From contig NZ_CP137559.1 of assembly GCF_019249725.2 (NCBI RefSeq), positions 3,289,001 through 3,353,000 of the forward strand: a stretch of 64,000 nt of DNA, given 5' to 3'. Position numbers and translations under genes: made by a program. Position 1 is the first letter of the stretch. Each line of letters starts with the position of its first letter. Positions 32,433 through 40,858 of this stretch are shown here, piece after piece. Source of the DNA: Segatella hominis (GTDB taxonomy: Bacteria; Bacteroidota; Bacteroidia; Bacteroidales; Bacteroidaceae). A model generated the notes under the pieces. That model saw only the letters and a list, made by a program, of their open reading frames with translations, was not told where the DNA came from and did no database searches.

Positions 32433-33512
32433 ATGAACAGTAACAGTAAGCTGAAAATAGTATGGATGGTATGTGGAGTAGCAATCGTATTGTTGTTCTG
32501 CACGCAGGCTTATTGGCTTCATCTTCAATGTCAATATAGCTTAGACCAGCAGGTAGAGCAATTCAAGAAGGATTGTGATGAAGTGTTAGCACAAGATTTG
32601 AAGAATAGAAAAAAGTTGCAGGAAAATTCATCTACGAAAGGTAGAAGAGATACGGTTATGCTCAAGGTAGAATCTGAATATGATATGAAGAAGGGATGTA
32701 GCCGTACAACGCTTTCTTTTTGGAACAATCATCGCTTTCTTGTCCGTTTGAATGATCCTGATCTTACGGGTGATGATGCTTATCTCATCATTAGCAGATA
32801 TCTGGCTTATATAGGTAAGCATCCCTCGTTGGCTTCTTATCAAAGATTACTGTATGATAAGGGATATGGGAAGATATCCTCTTTTCGACATCTGGATTAC
32901 AAGACCGTCTTCCTGAATGCAAAATATGATGTCGAAGGTAGATGGTCACGTGTGGTGATGGTGAAGTATCAGACGAACCCAATGTTTCGCCAAGGTATTT
33001 CTTTTCAGGTGCCTATTCCTATTACTCGAACGCTCAAAGCCATGATGTGGCAATTGATAGGAAGCGTCTTTCTCTTTTTCATCTTGATAGGATGTCTGTA
33101 TTATCTGGTTAAGACCATAGTCTTCCAGAAACGCATTGATGGCATTCGCCATGAGTTCCTGAAGAATATGATTTATGAGTTGAAGCAACCGAAAGAAGGC
33201 GGCAAAGGTGAAGAATCTGCTGTTTTTATCGGTTCCATTGCTTTCTACTATGCGCAGAATGAACTGCAATGTGGTAATTCCAGAGTAGTCATCACATCTC
33301 GTCAAGCTGAAATTCTGAAGCTTCTTGCCGAGAACCAGAACCAGCTTGTAGAGCGGGATTTCATACTGAATGAAGTATGGGGTGATGATTCATACTCCAA
33401 TTCCCTTGCCCTGAACGTGCAGATTACCTATCTTCGCCGGGCATTGAACCTGGATGGAAAGGTAAGTATCGAAGCTGTCATCAAGAAGGGATATATCCTG
33501 CGAACCTGTTGA
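32433..33512 (+). CDS. Membrane one-component regulator: degenerate histidine-kinase N-terminus joined to OmpR-type winged helix
   Basis: A 359-residue protein with transmembrane helix 1 (about 8-29), an extracytoplasmic sensor (about 30-205), transmembrane helix 2 (about 206-228), a remnant of the kinase dimerisation helix with HEFLKNMIYELKQP (240-253) and a winged-helix DNA-binding domain (about 268-359: TSRQAEILKLLAENQNQLVE, then LNVQITYLRRALN). The position of the phosphorylated His in a kinase H-box (usually THE.K.P) is Tyr248, and no ATPase domain is present. It therefore cannot work as a kinase and probably binds DNA directly from the membrane. It is divergent from GLPGLI copy 7 and ends at a strong terminator. 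Confidence 0.85.
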   Translation: MNSNSKLKIVWMVCGVAIVLLFCTQAYWLHLQCQYSLDQQVEQFKKDCDEVLAQDLKNRKKLQENSSTKGRRDTVMLKVESEYDMKKGCSRTTLSFWNNHRFLVRLNDPDLTGDDAYLIISRYLAYIGKHPSLASYQRLLYDKGYGKISSFRHLDYKTVFLNAKYDVEGRWSRVVMVKYQTNPMFRQGISFQVPIPITRTLKAMMWQLIGSVFLFFILIGCLYYLVKTIVFQKRIDGIRHEFLKNMIYELKQPKEGGKGEESAVFIGSIAFYYAQNELQCGNSRVVITSRQAEILKLLAENQNQLVERDFILNEVWGDDSYSNSLALNVQITYLRRALNLDGKVSIEAVIKKGYILRTC

Positions 33513-33522
33513 TCTTGTTATC

Positions 33523-33558
33523 AACTCTCATCTTTTTAGAAAGGTGGGAGTTTTTTTT
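33523..33558 (+). terminator. Terminator after the membrane regulator
   Basis: A 12-bp stem with two G-T pairs (33523-33534 against 33541-33552) runs into eight T. Confidence 0.8.
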
Positions 33559-33570
33559 ATCTTAATTTAT

Positions 33571-33601
33571 TTTGTCCTTCACCTATTTTGTTGTAACTTT
33601 G
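33571..33601 (+). promoter_or_regulatory. Promoter of gpmI
   Basis: TTTG (33571-33574), a 19-bp spacer and TAACTTTG (33594-33601), about 37 bp before the start codon. Confidence 0.7.
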
Positions 33602-33638
33602 CAGGCAGAAATTCGAATTTAAATTATTTTATGTAATT

Positions 33639-35156
33639 ATGGCAAAAAAAGCTCTTTTAATGATTCTCGACGGATGGGGAATCGGTAAGCATGATAAGGG
33701 TGATGTTATCTTCAAGACTCCAACTCCTTATCTCGATTATTTGACAGCAGTTTCAGCACATTCTACTCTCCAGACTTGTGGCGAGGACGTAGGTCTTCCT
33801 AAAGGTCAGATGGGTAACTCAGAGGTAGGTCACCTCAACATCGGTGCAGGTCGTGTGGTATATCAGGACCTCGTTAAGATTAACAAGGCTTGCGAGAGCG
33901 GTGACATCTTGAAGAATCAGGAGATCATCAACGCTTACAGCTATGCTCAGAAGACAGGTAAGAAGCTCCACTTGATGGGTTTGACTTCTACCGGTGGTGT
34001 TCACTCTTCTTTGGATCACCTCTTCAAGTTGATTGAGATCGGTAAGGAATATGGTTTGAAGGAGACATACGTTCACTGCTTCATGGATGGTCGTGATACA
34101 GACCCTAAGAGTGGTAAGGGCTTCATCGAGGAGGTTCAGGCTTGCTGCGACAAGAACGGTGCACACATCGCAAGCATCGTAGGTCGTTTCTATGCTATGG
34201 ACCGTGACAAGCGCTGGAACCGTGTAAAGGAAGCATACGACTTGCTCGTTGAGGGTAAGGGTAAGCAGGCTGACGATATGGTGAAGGCAATGCAGGAGAG
34301 CTACGATGAGGACGTAACAGACGAGTTCATCAAGCCAATCAATAACTCTAAGGTTGACGGTACTATCCAGGAGGGTGATGTTGTTATCTTCATCAACTAC
34401 CGTAACGACCGTGCCAAGGAGTTGACACAGGTATTGACTCAGCAGGATATGCCAGAGGAAGGCATGCACACCATCAAGGACTTGCAGTACTACTGCATGA
34501 CTCCATACGATGCAAGCTTCCAGGGTGTTCACATCCTCTTCCCTAAGGAGAACGTAATGAACACTCTCGGTGAGTACTTGAGCGCACAGGGCAAGAAGCA
34601 GCTCCATACTGCAGAGACAGAGAAGTATGCGCACGTAACATTCTTCTTCAATGGTGGTCGTGAGACTCCATACGAGGGCGAGGACCGTATCCTGGTTCCT
34701 TCTCCAAAGGTGGCTACATACGACCTGAAGCCAGAGATGAGCGCTTACGAGGTAAAGGATAAGTTGGTTGGTGCTATCAACACACAGGAGTACGACTTCA
34801 TCGTTGTTAACTTCGCTAATGGTGATATGGTAGGACACACTGGTATCTACAACGCTATCGCTAAGGCTGTTCACGCTGTTGACAACTGCGTAAAGGACGT
34901 TATCGAGGCTGCCAAGGCTAACGATTATGAGGCTATCATCATCGCTGACCACGGTAATGCAGACCACGCTATCAACGAGGACGGTACACCAAACACCGCT
35001 CACTCTTTGAACCCAGTTCCATTCATCTACGTAACTGACAACAACTCAGCTACCGTAAAGGATGGCCGTTTGGCAGACGTTGCTCCTTCTATCCTCCACA
35101 TCATGGGCTTGGAGCAGCCAGCTGATATGACTGGTGAGAACTTGATTATTGATTAA
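33639..35156 (+). CDS. gpmI: 2,3-bisphosphoglycerate-independent phosphoglycerate mutase
   Basis: A cytoplasmic glycolytic and gluconeogenic enzyme interconverting 3- and 2-phosphoglycerate, with two manganese ions and a phosphoserine intermediate. The 505-residue protein shows the N-terminal metal site MILDGWGIG, the catalytic Ser61 in [15 protein letters not shown], the phosphotransferase stretch [10 protein letters not shown] and the C-terminal metal motif [10 protein letters not shown]. The length is standard. Codon use is strikingly uniform and biased towards preferred codons, as expected for a highly expressed gene; this bias also creates a long spurious open frame on the opposite strand. 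Confidence 0.97.
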   Translation: MAKKALLMILDGWGIGKHDKGDVIFKTPTPYLDYLTAVSAHSTLQTCGEDVGLPKGQMGNSEVGHLNIGAGRVVYQDLVKINKACESGDILKNQEIINAYSYAQKTGKKLHLMGLTSTGGVHSSLDHLFKLIEIGKEYGLKETYVHCFMDGRDTDPKSGKGFIEEVQACCDKNGAHIASIVGRFYAMDRDKRWNRVKEAYDLLVEGKGKQADDMVKAMQESYDEDVTDEFIKPINNSKVDGTIQEGDVVIFINYRNDRAKELTQVLTQQDMPEEGMHTIKDLQYYCMTPYDASFQGVHILFPKENVMNTLGEYLSAQGKKQLHTAETEKYAHVTFFFNGGRETPYEGEDRILVPSPKVATYDLKPEMSAYEVKDKLVGAINTQEYDFIVVNFANGDMVGHTGIYNAIAKAVHAVDNCVKDVIEAAKANDYEAIIIADHGNADHAINEDGTPNTAHSLNPVPFIYVTDNNSATVKDGRLADVAPSILHIMGLEQPADMTGENLIID

Positions 35157-35168
35157 TAATAATTTCGG

Positions 35169-35200
35169 AAGTCAAGGCTTTTTGGAGCCTTGACTTCTTT
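35169..35200 (+). terminator. Terminator after gpmI
   Basis: A perfect 11-bp stem (35169-35179 against 35186-35196) with a 6-base loop and a T-rich tail. Confidence 0.75.
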
Positions 35201-35213
35201 AACTTAAATCATT

Positions 35214-35879
35214 ATGGACGTAAAGATAGAAGAAAGTTGGAGACAGCATATAGGAGAAGAATTCGACAAGCAGTATTTTGTTGACCTCACAAACTTCGTA
35301 AAAGAGGAATACCTTCGTACACCCTGTTATCCTCCTGGTCGCTTGATTTTCAATGCCTTCAATCTTTGTCCTTTCGATGATGTGAAGGTGGTGATTATCG
35401 GGCAGGACCCTTACCATGAGCCGGGACAGGCGATGGGATTGAGTTTCTCTGTGCCTACGGGTATTGCTTTCCCTCCATCACTCATCAACATTTTCAAGGA
35501 AATCCAGATGGATCTCGGCACTCCTATGCCTCAGTCGGGCGACTTGACTCGATGGGCTAAACAGGGAGTACTGCTTCTCAATGCCACGTTGACCGTTCGT
35601 GCCCATCAAGCGGCAAGTCATCAGCGCAAAGGCTGGGAGGAGTTTACCGATGCTGCCATCAAGGCGCTCAGCAAGGATAAGGAGCACTTGGTGTTTATCC
35701 TTTGGGGTGGTTATGCCCGTAGCAAGGCTAACCTCATCGATATGAGCAAGCACCTGATATTGGAAAGTGTGCATCCTTCGCCATTATCTGCCAACAGAGG
35801 CGGATGGTTTGGCAATCATCATTTCTCCCGCTGCAATGCGTATCTGCAGCAGAACGGGATTGCGCCTATCCAATGGTAG
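35214..35879 (+). CDS. ung: Uracil-DNA glycosylase, family 1
   Basis: A base-excision-repair enzyme that removes uracil from DNA. The 221-residue protein has the catalytic water-activating motif IIGQDPYHEPGQAMGLSFSV (Asp65), FPPSLINIFKE and the leucine-loop motif HPSPLSANRG with the catalytic His. All hallmark residues of family 1 UDG are present and the length is normal. It is separated from gpmI by a terminator, so it is probably transcribed independently or at low read-through level. An imperfect hairpin near 35925-35945 may terminate it. Confidence 0.97.
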   Translation: MDVKIEESWRQHIGEEFDKQYFVDLTNFVKEEYLRTPCYPPGRLIFNAFNLCPFDDVKVVIIGQDPYHEPGQAMGLSFSVPTGIAFPPSLINIFKEIQMDLGTPMPQSGDLTRWAKQGVLLLNATLTVRAHQAASHQRKGWEEFTDAAIKALSKDKEHLVFILWGGYARSKANLIDMSKHLILESVHPSPLSANRGGWFGNHHFSRCNAYLQQNGIAPIQW

Positions 35880-35971
35880 GCACACCTTTTAATATAATAG
35901 CTATCCACTTTTATATATAGCTATCCATCGTGGGTAGCTATCATTATTTAATATTCATCTCAAAAAACATT

Positions 35972-36613
35972 ATGAAGAAAGACGAACTGCGTATTCTGCA
36001 GGTGGGCAACGTATTGGTTTCACCTGATATCATCACCGAAAAATTCTGTTGCGATCTTGATGCCTGTAAGGGCGAGTGCTGCATCGAAGGCGATGCGGGA
36101 GCTCCTGTTACCTTGGATGAAATCATGGAAATAGAGAATGCGTTGGATGTCGTTTGGGATGATTTATCGGCTTCAGCACAGGCTGTTATTGACAAGCAGG
36201 GTGTTGCATATACAGATATCGAAGGTGATTTGGTAACAAGTATTGTAAATGGCAAGGATTGCGTGTTTACTTGCTACCAAGACCTTCAGGATATGAATGA
36301 TGGTCATACGATACCTAATTGCTGTCTCTGTGCTTTGGAACGTGCGTATCGTGAAGGAAAATCTCATTTTATGAAACCTATCTCATGTGCACTTTATCCC
36401 ATCCGTGTCAAGCATTTTGGTAATGAAGTGTATGGCATTAACTATAACAAATGGCGTATCTGTAAGGCTGCCATTAAAAAAGGTCAGGAATTAAATCTTC
36501 CCGTATACAAGTTTTTGGAAGGACCTTTAGTACAGCGTTTTGGTCAGCCTTGGTACGATGAATTATGCGATGTTGCTTCTCTGGTTCAAGATTTAGATAT
36601 TGCAACAGACTAA
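35972..36613 (+). CDS. DUF3109 family cysteine-rich protein
   Basis: A 213-residue protein conserved in Bacteroidota but without an assigned function. The N-terminal FCCDLDACKGECCIEGDAGA is the family hallmark and, with later CALYP and NCCLCALE cysteines, suggests metal or iron-sulphur binding. The C-terminus (VYGINYNKWRICKAAIKKGQ, then GQPWYDELC) is also complete. I chose the ATG at 35972; the frame is open further upstream without a good start. Its last about 140 bases overlap the 3' end of the convergent AraC-type gene. Confidence 0.85.
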   Translation: MKKDELRILQVGNVLVSPDIITEKFCCDLDACKGECCIEGDAGAPVTLDEIMEIENALDVVWDDLSASAQAVIDKQGVAYTDIEGDLVTSIVNGKDCVFTCYQDLQDMNDGHTIPNCCLCALERAYREGKSHFMKPISCALYPIRVKHFGNEVYGINYNKWRICKAAIKKGQELNLPVYKFLEGPLVQRFGQPWYDELCDVASLVQDLDIATD

Positions 36614-37469
36614 TGCCGATATGTTTTTTTACCAATTCAGATAAAGTACACTGATTCTTATAGTGGACTAATTCTGCAATCTTTTTTATTGGCATTTGTT
36701 TTTTGTCCGTATATTCTGCTATGAGACAAACATACGTTACAAGACGCTTTTGTATATATTCTCTAGGGCTTTGCTCGATGGTACTTCGAACAATCTTTTC
36801 TAATTTGCCTGATGAAATATTCAGGAGTTTGTAATATTCAGAAATATTCCTTTGAGTAAGAATGTTCTTCTCAATAGAATCGATGAATTGTTCAAATAAT
36901 TGCAGGTCTTTTGTTGGTTCATCGTGCTTGTCAAAGGAATTTGCTTGTGACAATGATAGCTCAAAGATAACATGGACAAGTTCAATAATCATTTGATATC
37001 TGTCTTGTTTCTTGTCCATGAATGTCTTTATTTGTGTCAGTAAACTGTTTATACTATTTATGTCGCATGTATCAATTTTTACTTTATCTATGATTGTTAA
37101 TTCGTTTGTTAAAGTAGAAATATTTGTGAAATTATTTGCAAGCAGGTTAATGTTAGAAGTTTTTATAAGTAAAGCCTTTCCTTTAAAAGTAGAAGATATA
37201 ACTCTGAAGTTATCTACGTATTGCCCACTCGCAAAATAGAGGATACTGTTTTTCTCTGCAATAACAGTATGCCCATTTATATCATAACGTAGAGTACCCT
37301 CCAAACATAAAATAAGAGTGATGCATTTCACTTCCGTTTTCTCTGATGGCAGGTCTTCTACGTCAATATCTTCAATATAGCAAATTTCGTCATTTAAAAA
37401 TTTGCATTCAGACTTGATTTCTTTTGCTTGTGCAATAGAAATCTCTTTTTTTGTATTTAAATTTGTCAT
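36474..37469 (-). CDS. AraC-family transcriptional regulator
   Basis: A 331-residue regulator with a cupin-like N-terminal sensing half (about 40-140, with LEGTLRYDINGHTVIAEKNS) and a C-terminal AraC double HTH (about 200-290: ISEYYKLLNISSGKLEKIVR and IKKIAELVHYKNQCTLSELV). The normal family endpoint is about residue 290 (HIGISLLQYLN); the last about 45 residues are an extra basic tail encoded antisense to the DUF3109 gene. That tail may be read-through after loss of the original stop. It is the third gene of a carbohydrate operon and probably regulates it. Confidence 0.8.
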   Translation of the reverse strand: MTNLNTKKEISIAQAKEIKSECKFLNDEICYIEDIDVEDLPSEKTEVKCITLILCLEGTLRYDINGHTVIAEKNSILYFASGQYVDNFRVISSTFKGKALLIKTSNINLLANNFTNISTLTNELTIIDKVKIDTCDINSINSLLTQIKTFMDKKQDRYQMIIELVHVIFELSLSQANSFDKHDEPTKDLQLFEQFIDSIEKNILTQRNISEYYKLLNISSGKLEKIVRSTIEQSPREYIQKRLVTYVCLIAEYTDKKQMPIKKIAELVHYKNQCTLSELVKKHIGISLLQYLNLEPEKQHRIIHRTKADQNAVLKVLPKTCIREDLIPDLF

Positions 37470-37508
37470 GGTTTTAGAATTATATTTTTTTGTGTGTTAG
37501 AATATTCT

Positions 37509-38405
37509 TTATTCATTTTCTAATCCCTCTATGTTAACAATTTGAGATTCTTTGAAATACTGAGAATTACTATAGATTTTAATAATTCTTTGGCTTTTAT
37601 TAGTGAATCTTCGGAAAGCTTGTTCATCTAATTCGCCATTGCAAGTATATATGAATCCATCCATGTTAATAGTCTCTTTTCTTTTAGCTTCTCTTAATGT
37701 TATTCTTGGCGTTCCCTTGAACGCCTTGCCAAAGTCGTAATAAATACTCTTTTGGTCACGATAAACATCTATTGGACTCATAATATGTCGAATAGTACAA
37801 AGTCCACGCTCAAAAGGATTGTTAATCAACCTGTAGTCCCTTGATTGGTTGTAGGCTCCTAATGGATTTAACCATTTGGATCTATCGAAATCCGGAGACT
37901 TCCACTGGTTGTCATAACTGCATGCGTCAAATGCTTCTATTTCTTTTTTGATATAGCATCCTTTTAGTATACAACATTTCCAGTCTCCATTTGCTTTGTG
38001 GTAGAAATATTTACCCTTAGCATCATATCCATAATATTCCATAGAAAGCTGTTTGGATGGCTCTCTGCCACTTTCTGGAGCGTACCATACAGCAATCGTA
38101 TTCTTATGCGGTTGCAGAAACCTTGTTATATCATATGTATATATGAAAACCGTTGCAGAGTCAGGATTACAGAAATAGGCTTTTGGACTAATATTTCTTT
38201 CGTTGACAAATACCTTTATTCTACCACAACTTGCAAAAGTAATGCTTCCCTGTTTGGGTTTCCCTTGTGAAGGAAAAACGTGGCAGAAAAGAACTTCTGA
38301 TGAGTCGTTGGATATAGGGTAGGAAATCCAATGAGTACTAAATTCGTGTGCGCTCGAATTTAGTACCCAAAGCATTGCTAATATAAAAGTTTCGATTCTT
38401 TTCAT
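37509..38405 (-). CDS. Secreted protein resembling the N-terminal domains of alpha-L-rhamnosidases
   Basis: A 298-residue secreted protein with a signal peptide about 1-19. It resembles the accessory beta-sandwich domains found before the catalytic barrel of GH78-type rhamnosidases (HWISYPI opening, then SCGRIKVFVNERNI, YDITRFLQPHKNTIAVWY and WKSPDFDRSKW). No catalytic barrel follows, so it is either a free carbohydrate-binding module or a truncated enzyme. Its ATG overlaps the GH95 stop by four bases, implying a joint role. The family assignment is by eye and moderate. Confidence 0.6.
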   Translation of the reverse strand: MKRIETFILAMLWVLNSSAHEFSTHWISYPISNDSSEVLFCHVFPSQGKPKQGSITFASCGRIKVFVNERNISPKAYFCNPDSATVFIYTYDITRFLQPHKNTIAVWYAPESGREPSKQLSMEYYGYDAKGKYFYHKANGDWKCCILKGCYIKKEIEAFDACSYDNQWKSPDFDRSKWLNPLGAYNQSRDYRLINNPFERGLCTIRHIMSPIDVYRDQKSIYYDFGKAFKGTPRITLREAKRKETINMDGFIYTCNGELDEQAFRRFTNKSQRIIKIYSNSQYFKESQIVNIEGLENE

Positions 38406-40780
38406 CTGAGAACTTTTTTTGTTCCTCTTTTAAGTGTTATTTTTTTAGATTTCCCGTTGTAGTTTACGGTTAATCTTCCATCCGCATGGCTAATAATCTC
38501 TGCCTTTGAAACCTTCTTGTCTTTCCAATAGAGGTTGAGGGTGTAGTTTCCTCTGGCTTTGATTCCCTGGATATTTCCCTGCTTCCATGAGTCTGGGAGT
38601 GCAGGAAGCAAGTCCATGTTTTCTCCATCACACTGCATAAGCATCTCACAGATGCCAGCTGTTCCACCGAAATTACCATCTATCTGGAATGGCGGATGCG
38701 CATCAAACAGGTTAGGATAGGTTCCACCTGAATGGTGTTTCCGGTCTTTGTATTTCTCTGGACTCACATATGTAAGCAATTTGCGCAGTATTTGATAAGC
38801 TTTGTCCTGACGATGTAGGCGTGCCCATAGATTGATGCGCCATCCTGTGCTCCATCCTGTAGATTTATCGCCCTTTATTTCTAAAGTCTTTGTTGCTGCT
38901 TGCGCCAAATCTGGCGTTTGCGCTAACGAGATTTGATGGAAAGGATATAGACCCAATAAGTGTGATTGGTGTCTGTGATGCCAGTCCTGATCGTCCCAGT
39001 CGTGATACCATTCCATGAGATTACCTCTTTTTCCTATATGATAAGGGCGTAAGCGCTCTAATGAACTTTGCAGGCGTACTTGGTAATTTTTGTCTATTCC
39101 AAGTGCTTGGGCACCTTTAATCGTATTTTTGAATAGTTCCCTGATAATCGCCAAGTCTGCTGTGCCGCCATATAGTGAACTTCCTCGATATCCTTTATCG
39201 GTGATGTAGTCAGCTTCTGGAGATGTACATGGTGCAGTTATCAGTTGTGCAGGATTATGAGGATCTTCTATGAGCCATTCAAGCATGAAATCACAAGCCC
39301 CTTTCATGAGAGGATAGGCTGTATCTCTTAAGTAATTAATATCTCTTGTATAGTCATAATGATCCCATAGTGTCTGTACAAGCCAGGCACCTCCCATAGC
39401 CCAATTACTCCATTGAGGGCTTTCGTTACCGGTTCCTACAGGATTTGACATAGCCCATGCATCAGTATTATGTCCTGCACACCAACCTTTGTTTATGCCA
39501 TAAAAATGTTGGGCATTATGGCGACCTGTTACAGCCATACCTTTTACAAGTCCATCAACAGGCATTACCAGTTCTGGAAGATTGGTTGATTCTGCCGGCC
39601 AATAATTTTCTTCCAGATTGATATTAATGGTGTAATTTCCTCTCCAAGGTGACTTGAGTGCAGGAGCCCAAAGCCCCTGAAGATTGGCTGGTACACCATT
39701 TGTTCGTGAACTGCTGATAAGCAAGTATCTGCCATATTGGAAATAGAGCATTTCCAGATAAGGATTATGCTTCTTTTCGTCGCTATACGATAGCAATTGT
39801 TTATCTGTTGGATTCTGGACATCATATTTTGCATCAGATAAGTTGAATTTTACCCTGCCAAAGAGTTTTTGGTAGTCTGATAAATGTCTTTGTCGTAATT
39901 CTTTGTATGTAAAATTTGTCAGATGCCAGATATCGTCAGTGACATTTTCTAAATAGGGTGCTCCTTCTTTGACAGGATGTTTGTCAAAACCATTATAACT
40001 GGTCTCATTGACCAGATAGATAATAGCTTCAGTTACTCCTGTAAGGTGTAGGGTAGAGTCACTGGCATTAATGCTTCCATCTGTGTTTTTGACTTGCAGT
40101 ATGGAGCAATAGTGTATGCTGTTTTCTTCATCACCCAGAACATGGCCCGACATAGTGAGTTGTTTTTGGGATGCTTTCACTTGATGAGGAATTAGCGACG
40201 TGAGAGAAATGTCGCTATTGATGGTTCCTTTTTTAGAGGCACTCAGTCTTATGGCAATCATTTTGTCCGGATGAGAGGCGAAGTATTCCTTTTTGAAGGT
40301 AACTTCATTACGCACAAAACTGATGGATACCAGGCTGCTATCTAAGCTTAATTGGCGATGATAGTTGCTGATTTCCCCTTGATTAAAGTCCTTTATCTGA
40401 ATCAGACCTAAAGGCTGGTAAAATTCCGAGTTGTGTCCTTGTACGAAATGTTGCAAGGAATCGGCTGTCTTATAATCTTCCTTAAACAGAGCTTCCCGTA
40501 TTTTGGGTATCCATTTATATGCATCACCTCCTTCTTGCGGATTAACAGGTTGACCTGTCCACAAGGTGATGTCATTTAGGTAAATAGAATCATTATCTGC
40601 TCCACCATAAACTAATGCTCCCAACTTACCATTGCCGATAGGTAGTGATTCCTCAAAGGCATGTGCCTCTTGGTTGTACCATAAGGTAAGTGGAACTTGC
40701 GTTGTAGTTGCCTTTTTATGTGCATTTGCAGTTAAACTTATAGCACATAGAGTAAGGCTAAAAAAGAATTCTTTAGTCAT
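38402..40780 (-). CDS. Glycoside hydrolase family 95 alpha-L-fucosidase / alpha-L-galactosidase
   Basis: A secreted inverting glycosidase of 792 residues, with a signal peptide about 1-20 and the GH95 N-terminal beta domain opening with WYNQEAHAFEESLPIGNGKL. The (alpha/alpha)6 barrel follows, with NYTININLEENYWPAE holding the paired Asn residues that activate water, APCTSPEADY with the general-acid Glu, and PPFQIDGNFGGTAGICEMLM with the catalytic Asp. A C-terminal beta domain closes it. GH95 members cleave terminal alpha-1,2-L-fucose of host glycans or alpha-L-galactose of plant xyloglucan; the choice cannot be made here. It is the first gene of the operon. Confidence 0.92.
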   Translation of the reverse strand: MTKEFFFSLTLCAISLTANAHKKATTTQVPLTLWYNQEAHAFEESLPIGNGKLGALVYGGADNDSIYLNDITLWTGQPVNPQEGGDAYKWIPKIREALFKEDYKTADSLQHFVQGHNSEFYQPLGLIQIKDFNQGEISNYHRQLSLDSSLVSISFVRNEVTFKKEYFASHPDKMIAIRLSASKKGTINSDISLTSLIPHQVKASQKQLTMSGHVLGDEENSIHYCSILQVKNTDGSINASDSTLHLTGVTEAIIYLVNETSYNGFDKHPVKEGAPYLENVTDDIWHLTNFTYKELRQRHLSDYQKLFGRVKFNLSDAKYDVQNPTDKQLLSYSDEKKHNPYLEMLYFQYGRYLLISSSRTNGVPANLQGLWAPALKSPWRGNYTININLEENYWPAESTNLPELVMPVDGLVKGMAVTGRHNAQHFYGINKGWCAGHNTDAWAMSNPVGTGNESPQWSNWAMGGAWLVQTLWDHYDYTRDINYLRDTAYPLMKGACDFMLEWLIEDPHNPAQLITAPCTSPEADYITDKGYRGSSLYGGTADLAIIRELFKNTIKGAQALGIDKNYQVRLQSSLERLRPYHIGKRGNLMEWYHDWDDQDWHHRHQSHLLGLYPFHQISLAQTPDLAQAATKTLEIKGDKSTGWSTGWRINLWARLHRQDKAYQILRKLLTYVSPEKYKDRKHHSGGTYPNLFDAHPPFQIDGNFGGTAGICEMLMQCDGENMDLLPALPDSWKQGNIQGIKARGNYTLNLYWKDKKVSKAEIISHADGRLTVNYNGKSKKITLKRGTKKVLR

Positions 40781-40821
40781 TATATTTCTGGTAAATAAGG
40801 TACTATTACTGAATATAAATG

Positions 40822-40852
40822 CAAGGCAGGCTTGTTTAATGAGCCTGCCTTG
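40822..40852 (-). terminator. Terminator after gyrB
   Basis: A perfect 11-bp stem (40822-40832 against 40842-40852) lies 7 bases after the gyrB stop. The GH95 promoter must lie in the short space left of it; I see no canonical box there. Confidence 0.7.
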
Positions 40853-40858
40853 TATTTA

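Noticed and set aside
33819..35003. A 394-codon open frame antisense to gpmI
   Set aside because: The strongly biased codons of gpmI keep the opposite strand open. The composition (very high Val/Leu/Ser) is not protein-like.
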